Below, piece by piece: positions 6,339 to 6,431 of a DNA stretch of 6,431 bases. Under the pieces are notes generated by a model that had not been told where the DNA came from, searched no databases, and was given only the letters and a program-made list of their open reading frames with translations. Position 1 is the first letter of the stretch; every line of letters begins with the position of its first letter. The translations under genes and the position numbers were made by a program. The stretch covers positions 1 to 6,431 of the forward strand of contig JACQHO010000009.1 of NCBI GenBank assembly GCA_016198945.1, read 5' to 3'. Source of the stretch: Nitrospirota bacterium. GTDB lineage: Bacteria > Nitrospirota > Nitrospiria > JACQBZ01.

Positions 6339-6357
6339 TTGACCTGTCGTTGGTCAA
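6339..6357. repeat. Inverted repeat after the propeller gene
   Basis: TTGACC and GGTCAA form a perfect 6-bp inverted repeat around a 7-base spacer, starting right after the TAG stop. There is no T-run behind it, so it is a poor intrinsic terminator. Its centre lies about 70 bases upstream of the predicted start of the next promoter, so it could instead be a binding site for a dimeric regulator. Both readings are weak. Confidence 0.3.
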
Positions 6358-6384
6358 ACCGGACCGTTCTGAGTGTATTTTCGC

Positions 6385-6413
6385 TTGACATCTTAAATAA
6401 CTCCCTGTAGGAT
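6385..6413 (+). promoter_or_regulatory. Sigma70-type promoter for a gene beyond the right edge
   Basis: TTGACA (6385-6390), 17 bases, then TAGGAT (6408-6413): a perfect -35 and a four-of-six -10 at ideal spacing. Transcription should begin near 6420 and run out of the window. No coding start is visible before the edge. The rest of 6339-6431 holds only this promoter and the inverted repeat. Confidence 0.6.
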
Positions 6414-6431
6414 GCAGCGGCATTACGCCCA

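Overview
This window looks like chromosomal DNA from a Gram-negative bacterium with moderately high GC. The evidence is an LPS-type family 9 glycosyltransferase, two proteins with Sec signal peptides, and promoters with clear sigma70-type -35 and -10 boxes. I cannot name the taxon from sequence alone. Nitrospirota-like or deltaproteobacterial-like lineages would fit the gene content, but that is only an impression. I see no RNA gene, CRISPR array, insertion sequence or phage gene.

Left part (1-4200, plus strand) is a tightly packed operon. It holds the C-terminal part of a GT9 (heptosyltransferase-like) protein, then two tandem multi-spanning membrane proteins with C-terminal TPRs. The start and stop codons overlap at both junctions (TAATG and ATGA). 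Both membrane proteins resemble bacterial relatives of the eukaryotic TMTC proteins (GT-C fold, DUF1736-type): a W-D-D motif in the first extracytoplasmic loop, an HPxHxEAVAWIxGR motif, an (L/T)-K-E motif and an AER-x-x-Y-x-P-S-x-G motif. The likely joint role is glycan assembly or sugar transfer onto an extracytoplasmic acceptor. The first TMTC-like gene is split by a frameshift near 1004-1037, inside a degenerate heptanucleotide repeat. The second is intact.

Middle part (4216-5166, minus strand) is a convergent gene for an exported alpha/beta-hydrolase-fold protein. It keeps the Asp and His positions but has Gly where the nucleophile should be, so it may be a pseudoenzyme. Its promoter lies so close to the start codon that the mRNA should be almost leaderless.

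Right part (5245-6338, plus strand) is divergently transcribed. It encodes a secreted protein made almost entirely of seven ungapped 39-residue repeats, very likely a seven-bladed beta-propeller. After it come a small inverted repeat and another strong promoter (6385-6413) that points at a gene beyond the right edge.

Most notable items: the heptamer-associated frameshift, the tandem TMTC-like paralogues with different TPR classes, the hydrolase without a nucleophile and with a near-leaderless start, and the exact seven-unit propeller. I did not find a clearly new multi-gene system; the operon is best read as a candidate glycosylation module.
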